Assembly (NCBI GenBank): GCA_963775085.1
Contig: CAVZHO010000002.1
Coordinates: forward strand, 496,001-560,000
Direction of reading: 5' to 3'
Length of the DNA: 64,000 nt
Origin: JAAFIP01 sp963775085
Lineage (GTDB): Bacteria > Pseudomonadota > Gammaproteobacteria > Burkholderiales > Burkholderiaceae_C
How positions within the stretch are numbered: position 1 is the stretch's first letter; each line of letters opens with the position of its first letter. Below are positions 10,702 through 18,374 of this stretch, piece by piece. The translations under genes and the position numbers were made by a program. Below the pieces are notes generated by a model that was not told the DNA's origin, searched no databases, and worked only from the letters and a program-made list of their open reading frames with translations.

Positions 10702-11199
10702 AGATCACCTCACATTTCTCGGATACGGCAAGCGGTATCCAGTCCATTGTTGTTTCGTTCTTATGCAGCGAAGGCATCGTTTTTTCGGTGCATTGGGCGC
10801 AGTCTAGGCGCGACTTTTTGGGCTGGCAAGTGGCGTGAGGCGTTGAAAAAACTTCAATTAAATCAACAAGTTATTGCTGAATTAGGGTGTTTTTCGGTGA
10901 AATGCCCGGTTGCTCAATACACAAAAATTGATATTCATCAACAATTGATGCAAATTAAAAGTGAAGAAATGTAAATCGATCGATGCAAAAAAAGTGCGTT
11001 ATTTGCGACACAAAAATACGGTTTCAGTGTAAAAAATGCAACCGGGTTTTATGCTTTTTTGCAAGGGTGGTTCATACCCCGAACAGGCTGAGCATCAGCG
11101 TACTAAAAGATACACTTTAAGTCTGCGGCCGCTAGCCATGGTTGCCGCGTTGCCGGCGGCAAATCATGTCGGTGCAGGTAGAAAATACCCAAGGGGTCA
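10702..11199 (-). promoter_or_regulatory. Leader and presumed promoter region of the RND cluster
   Basis: This 498-bp gap separates the 3' end of pcp from the first RND gene, both read on the minus strand. It is much more A/T-rich than the genes around it, with several A-tracts between about 10,850 and 11,050. It is the only place where a promoter for the whole downstream cluster could lie. An inverted repeat with GGATAC/GTATCC arms at 10,721-10,740 lies in the presumed 5' leader. I cannot assign a reliable -35/-10 pair by eye and see no coding sequence here. Confidence 0.4.
10721..10740. promoter_or_regulatory. Inverted repeat upstream of the RND cluster
   Basis: Six-base arms GGATAC and GTATCC flank an 8-base centre, ending 20 bp before the start of the intact RND gene. 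It may be an operator or a small leader hairpin. Only the symmetry is visible. Confidence 0.35.
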
Positions 11200-11916
11200 T
11201 CACGCCGCAGTGTGCTGACCGGCATGACTGCGGTGCACCAATGCGGCCCGCAAAGCCTGCGACAGGCCATGGTTGATGACCTCTTGCAACATACTGGCTG
11301 CGCCCGTGGCGGCGGCTTGCTCGGGCAAGTACGGGACATGGATAAAGCCGCCGCGCACCTTGCCCAAGCCGCGCCGGGTGGCCAGCAGGTGCATGAGGGC
11401 GTAGAAGACATGGTTGCAGACAAAATGCCCCGCGCTGCTGGACAGCTCGCAGGCCACGCCCTTGCGCTGTAGTGTGGCCAGCATGGTTTGTATGGGCAGC
11501 GTGCTGAAGTAGGCGGCGGGTGTGCCAGGCAGTACCGGGCAACCCAGGCGCACGCAGCCAGCGTTGTCTGGGTAAGGTGCATCGTCCAAATTGACCGCTA
11601 CGCGCTCGATGGAAATACCGCCACGGCCACCCGCTTGGCCTACGCAGACGATCAGTGCGGGCTGGTGCTGCTTGATCAGTGTTTTGAGCATGGCAATGGA
11701 CTGCCCATATACGCAGGGCAGTACGGCGGCCACCACGCGATGCCCAGCGATGCGTTTGCCGTGCAGGGCATGGGCAGCCAGCGCGCTGGGGTTCAGGCCC
11801 TGGCCGCTGGGGTCATCACCAAAGGCTTCAAAGCCAGTCACCAGCACACGGGGCAGGGTGCTGGGGCGAACACGGCGGGTATCAGTGGGTTTGACGGGCA
11901 TGGATACAAAGGGCAC
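11200..11916 (-). CDS. pcp: Pyrrolidone-carboxylate peptidase (pyroglutamyl peptidase I)
   Basis: Cytoplasmic cysteine peptidase of family C15 that removes N-terminal pyroglutamate from peptides. The catalytic triad is readable: Glu104 in GISIERVAVN, Cys167 in AGHFVCNHVFY and His193 in GGFIHVPYLP. The N-terminal VLVTGFEAFGDDPSGQGLNPS is the family hallmark. At 238 residues it is slightly longer than usual because of about 20 extra residues before VLVTGF, so the start could be internal. It is divergent from the ypfJ-like gene and separated from the RND cluster by about 500 bp. Confidence 0.92.
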   Translation of the reverse strand: MPFVSMPVKPTDTRRVRPSTLPRVLVTGFEAFGDDPSGQGLNPSALAAHALHGKRIAGHRVVAAVLPCVYGQSIAMLKTLIKQHQPALIVCVGQAGGRGGISIERVAVNLDDAPYPDNAGCVRLGCPVLPGTPAAYFSTLPIQTMLATLQRKGVACELSSSAGHFVCNHVFYALMHLLATRRGLGKVRGGFIHVPYLPEQAAATGAASMLQEVINHGLSQALRAALVHRSHAGQHTAA

Positions 11917-12088
11917 GGAGGAGAGGCATTTTGTCTACAGCAGATTCGCGAATATCGCACAGGCCATTCAAGTGCGCAGCCGCACGGCATCAACCCCATT
12001 GAACCACAGCGCGTGGTAGTGCAGTACGGCTTGTGCTCAAGCCTGCGTCCTTCAGGGGCATGTGCCATGGTTGCACTGTGTCATGGCT

Positions 12089-12110
12089 GATGCCCTCTGC
12101 AAGAGGCATC
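12089..12110. other. Hairpin in the pcp/ypfJ intergenic region
   Basis: GATGC-CTCT pairs with AGAG-GCATC around a 3-base loop, with one bulged base. It lies in the 264-bp divergent gap between pcp and the metallopeptidase gene. No T-run follows on either strand, so it is not an obvious terminator. The rest of the gap shows no gene. Confidence 0.35.
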
Positions 12111-12180
12111 TCATGGGGTGTTGGGCTGCGCCCGCTTCGGTGTAACATCACGGCATTGACCATCATTTGGAGACCAGCTC

Positions 12181-13056
12181 ATGGAAACAGAAGGCAGACG
12201 CGAATCAAATAACGTGGAAGACCGGCGCGGCCAAGGCGGCGGTGGCGGCATGGGTATGGGTCGGCGCGGCGGCCTTGGGATTGGCAGTATTGCCATTGCG
12301 TTGGTGGCTTCCCTGGTGTTTGGCATCAATCCCATGACGGTGCTGGGTATTTTGGATGGTGTAGGGGGCGGCGAGCCTGCCCCGCAAGTCAGCCAAGGCC
12401 CTGCCAAGCCTTTGGCCAAAGACGACCAGATGGGGCGCTTCGTGTCAACCGTCTTGGCCGATACCGAGGACGTGTGGGGCTCTGTCTTCAAGCAGGGCGG
12501 CGGCACCTACAAGGCCCCCAAACTGGTGCTGTTTCGCGGAGCGACGCCTACTGCCTGCGGCACGGGCCAGTCAGCAATGGGGCCGTTTTATTGCCCCGGC
12601 GACCAGAAGGTTTACATCGACCTGGCTTTTTACGAAACCATGAAGCGCCAGCTTGGCGCACCGGGTGACTTTGCCCAGGCCTACGTCATTGCCCATGAGG
12701 TGGGCCACCACATCCAGCACCAGATGGGTATCAGCGGCAAGGTCGATGCGATGCGTGGTCGCGTCAGTGAAAAAGAGCAAAACAACCTGAGCGTACGCCT
12801 GGAACTGCAAGCCGATTGTTTCGCCGGTGTCTGGGCCCGCGGCTCGCAGCTCAAGCTGGACAAAGGCGATATCGAAGAGGCCATGAACGCCGCCGCGCAG
12901 ATTGGCGACGATACATTGCAGAAAAAGAGCCAGGGCTACGCCCAGCCCGACAGTTTTACCCACGGCTCCAGCAAGCAGCGCATGGCCTGGTTCAACCAAG
13001 GCCTGCAAACGGGCAACATGAAGCAGTGCGATACGTTCAGCGCCCGGGCGCTGTAA
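12181..13056 (+). CDS. ypfJ: YpfJ-type membrane-anchored neutral zinc metallopeptidase
   Basis: 291 residues of the YpfJ family (Pfam Zn_peptidase). It has a short Arg/Gly-rich cytoplasmic start, one TM helix at about residues 36-55 (GSIAIALVASLVFGINPM), then an extracytoplasmic protease domain with the zincin motif HEVGHHIQHQMG. Other family blocks are PFYCPGDQKVYIDLAFY, the third-ligand region RLELQADCFAGVWA, and FTHGSSKQRMAWFNQGL near the end. ATG 12181 follows GGAGACC. Family members are conserved but their substrate is not established. The gene stands alone; a dispersed repeat follows its stop. Confidence 0.9.
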   Translation: METEGRRESNNVEDRRGQGGGGGMGMGRRGGLGIGSIAIALVASLVFGINPMTVLGILDGVGGGEPAPQVSQGPAKPLAKDDQMGRFVSTVLADTEDVWGSVFKQGGGTYKAPKLVLFRGATPTACGTGQSAMGPFYCPGDQKVYIDLAFYETMKRQLGAPGDFAQAYVIAHEVGHHIQHQMGISGKVDAMRGRVSEKEQNNLSVRLELQADCFAGVWARGSQLKLDKGDIEEAMNAAAQIGDDTLQKKSQGYAQPDSFTHGSSKQRMAWFNQGLQTGNMKQCDTFSARAL

Positions 13057-13064
13057 AATCAATC

Positions 13065-13110
13065 AAATATGGCTGTAGTCCTTGTCAACAGGGCGTAAGC
13101 AGCTATTTTT
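13065..13110 (-). repeat. Dispersed Comamonadaceae-type repeat, copy 1
   Basis: On the minus strand it reads AATAGCTGCTTACGCCC, then TTGACAAGGACTACAG, then CATATTT. It lies between the convergent ypfJ-like and ABC exporter genes. It belongs to the same family as about 15 other copies in this window. Confidence 0.8.
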
Positions 13111-13152
13111 TTGGTAGCGTGTTGATGTCGTAGCCCGCTTCAGCCGCCGTGA

Positions 13153-14943
13153 TCAACTCGTAAACTGCAAGGCCGCCAGGCGCGCATACACGCCGCCGCG
13201 CTGCACCAGCTCGTCGTGCTTGCCCACCTCCACAATCTGCCCATGCGCCATCACCACGATGCGCGTAGCCTTTTGCACCGTAGCCAGGCGGTGGGCTATC
13301 ACCAGGGTGGTGCGGCCCTGCATGGCGCGCTCCAGGGCGGCCTGCACCATCTTCTCGCTTTGCGCGTCCAGCGCGCTGGTGGCTTCGTCCAGCAGCAAGA
13401 TGGGTGCGTTTTTCAGCATGGCGCGCGCTATCGAGATGCGCTGGCGCTGCCCGCCCGACAGGCGTACACCGCGCTCGCCCAGGAAGGTGTGGTAGCCCTC
13501 GGGCAGGGCGTTGATAAATTCGTCGGCAAAGGCATCGCGGGCAGCGGCCATCACTTCTGCGTCGCTGGCACCCGGCCTGCCGTAGCGAATGTTGTCCATG
13601 GCGGTAGACGAGAAAATCACGCCCTCTTGCGGCACCACGGCGATCGCGCCGCGCAGCGCGCCCAATGCCAGGTCGGCCAGCGCCGTGCCGTGCAAGCTGA
13701 TCTGCCCCTGCTGCGGGTCGTAAAAGCGCTGCAGCAGCTGGAACATGGTGGTTTTACCCGCACCGCTCTCACCCACCAGCGCCACGGTCTCGCCCGGCAT
13801 TACTTGCAGGCTCACATTTTGCAACGCGGCCTGCGCCGGTCGGGAGGGATAGTTGAAGTTAATTGCTTCAAAATTGATAGCTGCTTGCGTCCCAGCGACA
13901 GGGACTAGCGGCATATTTCGCCTGGAAATAATGGTCGAAGGCGCATGCAGCAGCTCCATCAGGCGCTCGGTGGCTCCGGCCGCGCGCAGCAGGTCGCCAT
14001 ACACCTCGCCCAGCACCGCAAAGGCGCTGGCCAGGATGATCACATAGACCACGGTTTGCCCCAGATGCCCGGCGGTAATCTCGCCCTGCATCACCGCCTG
14101 CGTGCCCTGATACAGGCCCCACAGCAGCGCGCCGCTGGTGGCGATGATGATGAAGGCCACCAGCGCGCTGCGGGTTTTGTTGCGGCGAATGGCCGTCATA
14201 AAGGCGTTTTGTGTAGACGCGTCAAAGCGTTTGGATTCTCGATCTTCGGCGGTGTAGCTTTGCACCACGGGAATAGCGTTGAGCACCTCAGCCGCGATGG
14301 CGCTTGAGTCGGCCACGCGGTCTTGGCTGGCGCGCGAGAGCTTGCGCACGCGGCGGCCAAACCAGATGGAGGGCAGCACAATCAGGAGCAAGCCGCCCAG
14401 CACCTGGCCCATCACCAGCGGGTTGGTCCACACCAGCATGGCCAGCGCGCCAATGCCCATCACGCCATTGCGCAGGCCCATAGATAGCGACGAGCCCACC
14501 ACGGATTGCACCAGCGTGGTGTCGGCCGTTAAACGCGATAAGACTTCGCCCGTCTGCGTGGTCTCAAAAAACTGCGGCGACTGGTGTAGCACATGGCCAT
14601 ACACCGCGTTGCGCAGATCGGCGGTGACCCGCTCACCCAGCCAGCTCACCATGTAAAAACGCGCCGCGCTGAACAGCCCCAGCGCCGTAGCCACGCCAAA
14701 CAGCTCAAAGAAATGCCCCCTCAGCGCCAGCAGCGCCGCGCCCTTGTCGGCGCTGGTAGCCCCCGTGGTCAGCCCGCCGTCGATCAAGCCGCGCAGTGCG
14801 ACGGGGAACACCAAGGTTGCCACGGCCGCCAGTACCAAGAACACGCCCGCCAGAGCAATGCGGCCCCGGTAAGGTTTTAAAAACGGCAGCAAACCGGTGA
14901 GGGAGCGGGGTTGGCCTTTGGGTTTGTCGTTGGAGGGAGGCAT
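13153..14943 (-). CDS. MsbA-like ABC exporter (fused permease and ATPase)
   Basis: A half-transporter of 596 residues from the preferred ATG at 14943; a TTG seven codons upstream keeps the frame open. The N-terminal domain has six TM helices, with the coupling region ERVTADLRNAVYGHVLHQSPQFF. The C-terminal ATPase has Walker A GESGAGKTT, signature LSGGQRQR, Walker B ILLLDEATSALD and the H-loop VIAHR. It would work as a homodimer in the inner membrane, exporting lipid or hydrophobic substrates. The linker between the domains (NMPLVPVAGTQAAINFEAIN) is encoded by a copy of the dispersed repeat, in frame. Substrate not deducible. Confidence 0.88.
   Translation of the reverse strand: MPPSNDKPKGQPRSLTGLLPFLKPYRGRIALAGVFLVLAAVATLVFPVALRGLIDGGLTTGATSADKGAALLALRGHFFELFGVATALGLFSAARFYMVSWLGERVTADLRNAVYGHVLHQSPQFFETTQTGEVLSRLTADTTLVQSVVGSSLSMGLRNGVMGIGALAMLVWTNPLVMGQVLGGLLLIVLPSIWFGRRVRKLSRASQDRVADSSAIAAEVLNAIPVVQSYTAEDRESKRFDASTQNAFMTAIRRNKTRSALVAFIIIATSGALLWGLYQGTQAVMQGEITAGHLGQTVVYVIILASAFAVLGEVYGDLLRAAGATERLMELLHAPSTIISRRNMPLVPVAGTQAAINFEAINFNYPSRPAQAALQNVSLQVMPGETVALVGESGAGKTTMFQLLQRFYDPQQGQISLHGTALADLALGALRGAIAVVPQEGVIFSSTAMDNIRYGRPGASDAEVMAAARDAFADEFINALPEGYHTFLGERGVRLSGGQRQRISIARAMLKNAPILLLDEATSALDAQSEKMVQAALERAMQGRTTLVIAHRLATVQKATRIVVMAHGQIVEVGKHDELVQRGGVYARLAALQFTS
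13874..13918 (+). repeat. Dispersed repeat copy 2, inside the ABC exporter coding sequence
   Basis: Plus-strand ATAGCTGCTTGCGTCCC, then GCGACAGGGACTAGCGGC and ATATTT match the intergenic copies. It sits in frame in the linker between the TM and ATPase domains of the ABC gene, antisense to the consensus direction. Confidence 0.8.
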
Positions 14944-15004
14944 ACTCAAAAATATCGTTAACAAATAAAAAAATAATATTTCAAGTGCATAAGCAATGAA
15001 TTTT

Positions 15005-15583
15005 TCACGAGAGAGCCAACAACTCTTGTTGCATTTTCTGGATACCGCTTATCAAGTGAGCGAAACTAATAGAGCGTTTGTTATCAATATCTAGTTTTCC
15101 ACCAATGGCTCTAGATCCTAAAACTTTTTGATATCGATTGTTTGTCAGCTTCATTAACTCTTCAGAAGGATTGGCTAAGTGGTCTGGAGCTCGAAACTTG
15201 GCTTTTTTTTGCAAACCGGCTAAATTTGAAATATGTAGTGCCTGTTCAACGGCGGCCAAGTCACCAAGGTAGAAAGTTTCAAGTTCATGGCATGCAATGC
15301 GAACTAAGCTCTGAGTGCGCATTCCCGTAGTATCTACGAGTTGCAGTAATGTTGCTTTGAGTCTTTTGCAATCAGTAAAACTATCTTGATCACGTAGTAC
15401 CAAAAACCGTGCCTGTGGGTTGCGAAAGAATCGAATTCTTTTAGCGACTTGCTTTTCTAAATCTTGCTTACCATCAAAGGCGATTAACCTTGGCGTAATC
15501 GATGCATGCAAGATGCGTGGTAATAACGATTCAAGCATTGCTTTTGCTGATGCCTCTTCGAGCAGAAAAACTATTTCTTTCAT
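15005..15583 (-). CDS. DUF4276/TOPRIM-like protein, partner of the AAA ATPase
   Basis: 192 residues. The N-terminus MKEIVFLLEEASAKAML carries the conserved acidic pair (Glu9, Glu10). RFLVLRDQDSFTDC holds a DxD motif (Asp65, Asp67), and RIACHELETFYLGD (about residues 95-108) is a typical DUF4276 block. The E...DxD layout fits a TOPRIM-type metal-dependent nuclease fold, as in OLD- and RloB-like proteins. Its ATG overlaps the stop of the AAA gene by four bases (ATGA), so the two are translationally coupled. The DNA is visibly more A/T-rich than its neighbours, suggesting acquisition. Likely effector of a two-gene defence system; this role is inferred from family and pairing. Confidence 0.75.
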   Translation of the reverse strand: MKEIVFLLEEASAKAMLESLLPRILHASITPRLIAFDGKQDLEKQVAKRIRFFRNPQARFLVLRDQDSFTDCKRLKATLLQLVDTTGMRTQSLVRIACHELETFYLGDLAAVEQALHISNLAGLQKKAKFRAPDHLANPSEELMKLTNNRYQKVLGSRAIGGKLDIDNKRSISFAHLISGIQKMQQELLALS

Positions 15584-16767
15584 TGCGGATCTGCGCCCTT
15601 AAAGAAGCCCTGTTTCCACAGATACCCCATCTGGTCGCCTTGGGCCATGTAGTCCACAATTTGGAGATCATCTTTTGCTCTGCGAACGTCAGTCGATCCA
15701 TTTTCTTTGACCAGCCAAAATACCTCATCTACCTGAGTTGCATTCAAAAAATCGGGTGAATGTGTAGAGACAATAACTTGGCCGCCTCTGCGTGCGTAAT
15801 CGCGAAACTCTTCCGCCAATTCTGTCATTAGCTGAGGGTACAACTGATTTTCTGGTTCCTCGACACATAAAAGCGGGTGAGGCCTGGGGTCATGCAGTAG
15901 CACCAAGTAGGCGAACATTTTTATGGTGCCGTCAGACACGTAACGATCTAAAAAGGGTGTTGTGAACGAGCCGTCTTTAAATCGCAAGGTTAGATACCCA
16001 TCGTCAGTGAGTACTGGTTTGACTTCGCTGATGCCCGGCACCCGTCTTATCATGGTGTCCAAAATAGTTTGAAAAACTTTGGGATGCTGCTCAAAAAGGT
16101 ATTGCGCTACGCGAGCTAGGTTGTCACCGCTCTCAGTTAAATGTTCCGATTCTCCTAAAGCCTCTTTACGGCCGCGTGCGGCACTGATATGGAAATCAGA
16201 GACATGCCATGACTCGATAAGTTCTCGAAATGCATAGGCCGCGCTGAAGCGTTCGAATTGGCCGAGACCCTTGATAGCGAGGGTGTCAGGCGAAACTTTT
16301 TGATATTCGCGGTCTAGTTCTTCATCTGATTTTTGAAAATCAGCTTCGTTGGTTATTGCATAGCCTTCGCCATTGGAGAAATCTAAAAAGTGGTAAGGAC
16401 TCCCGTAGCGTCCCCGCTTGTAGCGCAATATTTCTCGTTTGACGTACGGTACGCCTTCTTTATCTGATATTTCCAAGGAGTAGGTAACTAGCCGGCTGAT
16501 TTCCGCAATAACCATGCGGTATTGGATTTCAATCTCGATGGTTTTTTCTGTGGCCTCACGACTAATTACTTCTTTGAATCGACCTCGACTATCTAAAGCC
16601 TGTCGAACATTACCTTTAAGGCAGTCATGCAAAAAACCAAAGACTCCAAAGAGCGTCGTCTTGCCCGAGCCGTTGGCTCCTACAAGAACTAAAAATGAGG
16701 GGATGTCTTTGATGTAAACATCTTTGAATGTTTTGAAATTTTTCAGTCGAATTGATTCAATTTTCAT
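15580..16767 (-). CDS. AAA_21/RecF-type ATPase of a two-gene defence candidate
   Basis: 395 residues with an ABC/SMC-like ATPase head. Walker A GANGSGKTT is at residues 30-38, an ABC-signature-like YVSDGTIKM at about 286-294, Walker B HPLLCVEEPE at about 297-306, and the switch STHSPDFL at about 344-351. MKIESIRLKNFKTFKDV is the classic start of RecF/OLD-like ATPases. The middle region (about 80-260) has no recognised domain and may be a sensor. It is paired with the DUF4276 gene by a 4-bp overlap, like the ATPase-plus-TOPRIM pairs RloAB and PARIS. A/T-rich codon use against a G/C-rich background suggests horizontal origin. Confidence 0.82.
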   Translation of the reverse strand: MKIESIRLKNFKTFKDVYIKDIPSFLVLVGANGSGKTTLFGVFGFLHDCLKGNVRQALDSRGRFKEVISREATEKTIEIEIQYRMVIAEISRLVTYSLEISDKEGVPYVKREILRYKRGRYGSPYHFLDFSNGEGYAITNEADFQKSDEELDREYQKVSPDTLAIKGLGQFERFSAAYAFRELIESWHVSDFHISAARGRKEALGESEHLTESGDNLARVAQYLFEQHPKVFQTILDTMIRRVPGISEVKPVLTDDGYLTLRFKDGSFTTPFLDRYVSDGTIKMFAYLVLLHDPRPHPLLCVEEPENQLYPQLMTELAEEFRDYARRGGQVIVSTHSPDFLNATQVDEVFWLVKENGSTDVRRAKDDLQIVDYMAQGDQMGYLWKQGFFKGADPQ

Positions 16768-16884
16768 GTTTGTTGCTCCTCGTTGGTGTGTTCAGTGTGA
16801 ATTGAATCCACATAAGTAACAGTCAAATTTTTCAATGGTTGCTTGGAGTTTTAGGTTTGTTGAAGATGGAGTTCATACCATAGG

Positions 16885-17466
16885 CTATTGCGCCAAGCGC
16901 TCTGCCAGCATGGTGCGGGCTAACGCACGCTCGCGTGCGCTGCCTGCGCGCAGGGCATCAAACAGCGTGAGCAGCTCATACAGCGCAGGCAAGCGTAGCG
17001 CCGCGATAGGCACCAATGGGTAGAGTGGGAACAGGGCACAACCGCGCACTGTGCCTGCCGCGTCGGGCCATACGGGTGGTGGTTCTAGCGCACCAGCGGG
17101 CGGCACGATGATGGCGGACAAGGGCGGGGCTGCGTAGCCTGTGGGCATGCCGCGCATGACCTCGCCCCGCACGGCGGGGTACACATAGAGTGCGCCATGC
17201 ACGGCAAACTCCGCAAACGACTCACGCACCAACACGATGGTGCCCTTGGCCGTGTGCGCACCCAGCACGCCGTCTTTAGGTGGCTTGCGCACCAGTTGCG
17301 CGATAGATGCGCGCTCCAGGCTGGCATGGATTTCAGATTTGGTCAACGCCAGCTCGCCCGCTAGCTGCTCGTAGGTGGGTGCTGCGCGTACCAACGACAG
17401 CCGCAGCAACACCACAAAGTCCTGCGGACGTAAAACGATTTGCGGAGAGGATTTGCTTTTGTACAT
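16885..17466 (-). CDS. Winged-helix/HTH domain protein next to the AAA/DUF4276 pair
   Basis: 193 residues. About residues 30-60 (TYEQLAGELALTKSEIHASLERA) form a clear helix-turn-helix. It is followed by a wing-like segment (GTIVLVRESFAEFAVHGALYVYP) and a Pro/Ala/Leu-rich C-terminal half with no known motif. It reads in the same direction as the AAA/DUF4276 pair, 117 bp upstream, so it could regulate them. Its G/C-rich codon use matches the chromosome rather than the pair, so it may simply be the old neighbour. The A/T-rich region upstream probably holds its promoter. Confidence 0.5.
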   Translation of the reverse strand: MYKSKSSPQIVLRPQDFVVLLRLSLVRAAPTYEQLAGELALTKSEIHASLERASIAQLVRKPPKDGVLGAHTAKGTIVLVRESFAEFAVHGALYVYPAVRGEVMRGMPTGYAAPPLSAIIVPPAGALEPPPVWPDAAGTVRGCALFPLYPLVPIAALRLPALYELLTLFDALRAGSARERALARTMLAERLAQ

Positions 17467-17740
17467 AGTTTTAGTTTACCATTTTGTTCTAAATATGCAA
17501 ACAAAAAATAAATATCCTAACCGTTTGATTTAATTAAATATATTTAATATATAAATTTGTTTTTAAACAAAATAGACGAACTCGATGGATTGGCTGTGTG
17601 GTATCGCCTACCTGCTGGTTCAGCGTTGTCTAGACCTGCGCATGCAGGTGCAGGGCAGAAAAATGCAGGGTTATAGAGCCTATACACTGCTATATTTTCA
17701 GTAGCTTCTGATGTCCTGATGAAAAGGACTCCAGCCATAT
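17467..17740. other. A/T-rich intergenic region with dispersed repeat copy 3
   Basis: Between the HTH gene start and the FKBP gene end. The first ~100 bp are very A/T-rich with long A and T tracts and probably include the HTH gene promoter. At about 17,690-17,743 lies a degenerate repeat copy (TAGCTTCTGATGTCC, AAAAGGACTCCAGCCATATT) whose end runs into the stop region of the FKBP gene. No gene seen. Confidence 0.5.
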
Positions 17741-18358
17741 TTAATGTAAATTCTTGAGTTTGGCGGGGTGGATGCTGCGGTACTGGGCATCTTCGGCGGC
17801 GGTATCGCCATCATCATGCTCGGCGTCGGCGTGTTGGCCCGCTCCACCCATTTTGAAAAAGCCCACGCCGGCGCTGCCCTGGCCAATTTCTTCCTCGGTC
17901 GCTTCGCGGATGCTGGCTATTTTCAAATGCAGGCGGATGGCGATGCCGGCCAGCGGGTGGTTGGCATCCACCACCACATGCTCGGGGTAGATGTCGGTGA
18001 CGGTGTAGTGCAGGTCTTGGGGCGCGTCGGGATTGCAGCCTGCGGGCAGGCCGTCAAAGCCCATGCCGGTCTCCACTTGCTTGGGGAACTTGCTGCGCGG
18101 CTCCAAAAAGATCAGCTTGTCGATAAAGTCGCCAAAGGCATCCTCGGGCTCCAGGTGCAGGTCCAGCACATCGCCCACGCCGTGGCCTTGCAGGGCTTCG
18201 TCCATCTTGGGCAGCAGGTCGCCGCCGCCGACCAGGAACTCGACAGGGTCTTCCAGCACGTCGAGGTCTTCGCCTAGTGTGTCTTTGAGTGTCCAGGTCA
18301 GGGCCACCACGCATTGCGGGGTAATGTGCAGGAGGGGTTCGTTAAAGTCGTCATTCAT
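17741..18358 (-). CDS. SlyD-like FKBP-type peptidyl-prolyl isomerase
   Basis: 205 residues from ATG 18358 (MNDDFNEPLLHI). An FKBP half is visible as VALTWTLKDTLGEDLDVLEDP and VEFLVGGGDLLPKMDEALQGHGVGD, then the insert-in-flap region EDAFGDFIDKLIFLEPRSKFP and VVDANHPLAGIAIRLHLKI, the standard SlyD signature. SlyD proteins isomerise prolyl bonds and chaperone folding intermediates, sometimes binding nickel. The tail has a few His/Asp (GQHADAEHDDGD) but lacks E. coli SlyD's long Cys/His-rich tail. The gene is divergent from the roxA-like gene with only 16 bp between the start codons. Confidence 0.85.
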   Translation of the reverse strand: MNDDFNEPLLHITPQCVVALTWTLKDTLGEDLDVLEDPVEFLVGGGDLLPKMDEALQGHGVGDVLDLHLEPEDAFGDFIDKLIFLEPRSKFPKQVETGMGFDGLPAGCNPDAPQDLHYTVTDIYPEHVVVDANHPLAGIAIRLHLKIASIREATEEEIGQGSAGVGFFKMGGAGQHADAEHDDGDTAAEDAQYRSIHPAKLKNLH

Positions 18359-18374
18359 AGGGCAGAATTGTCCC

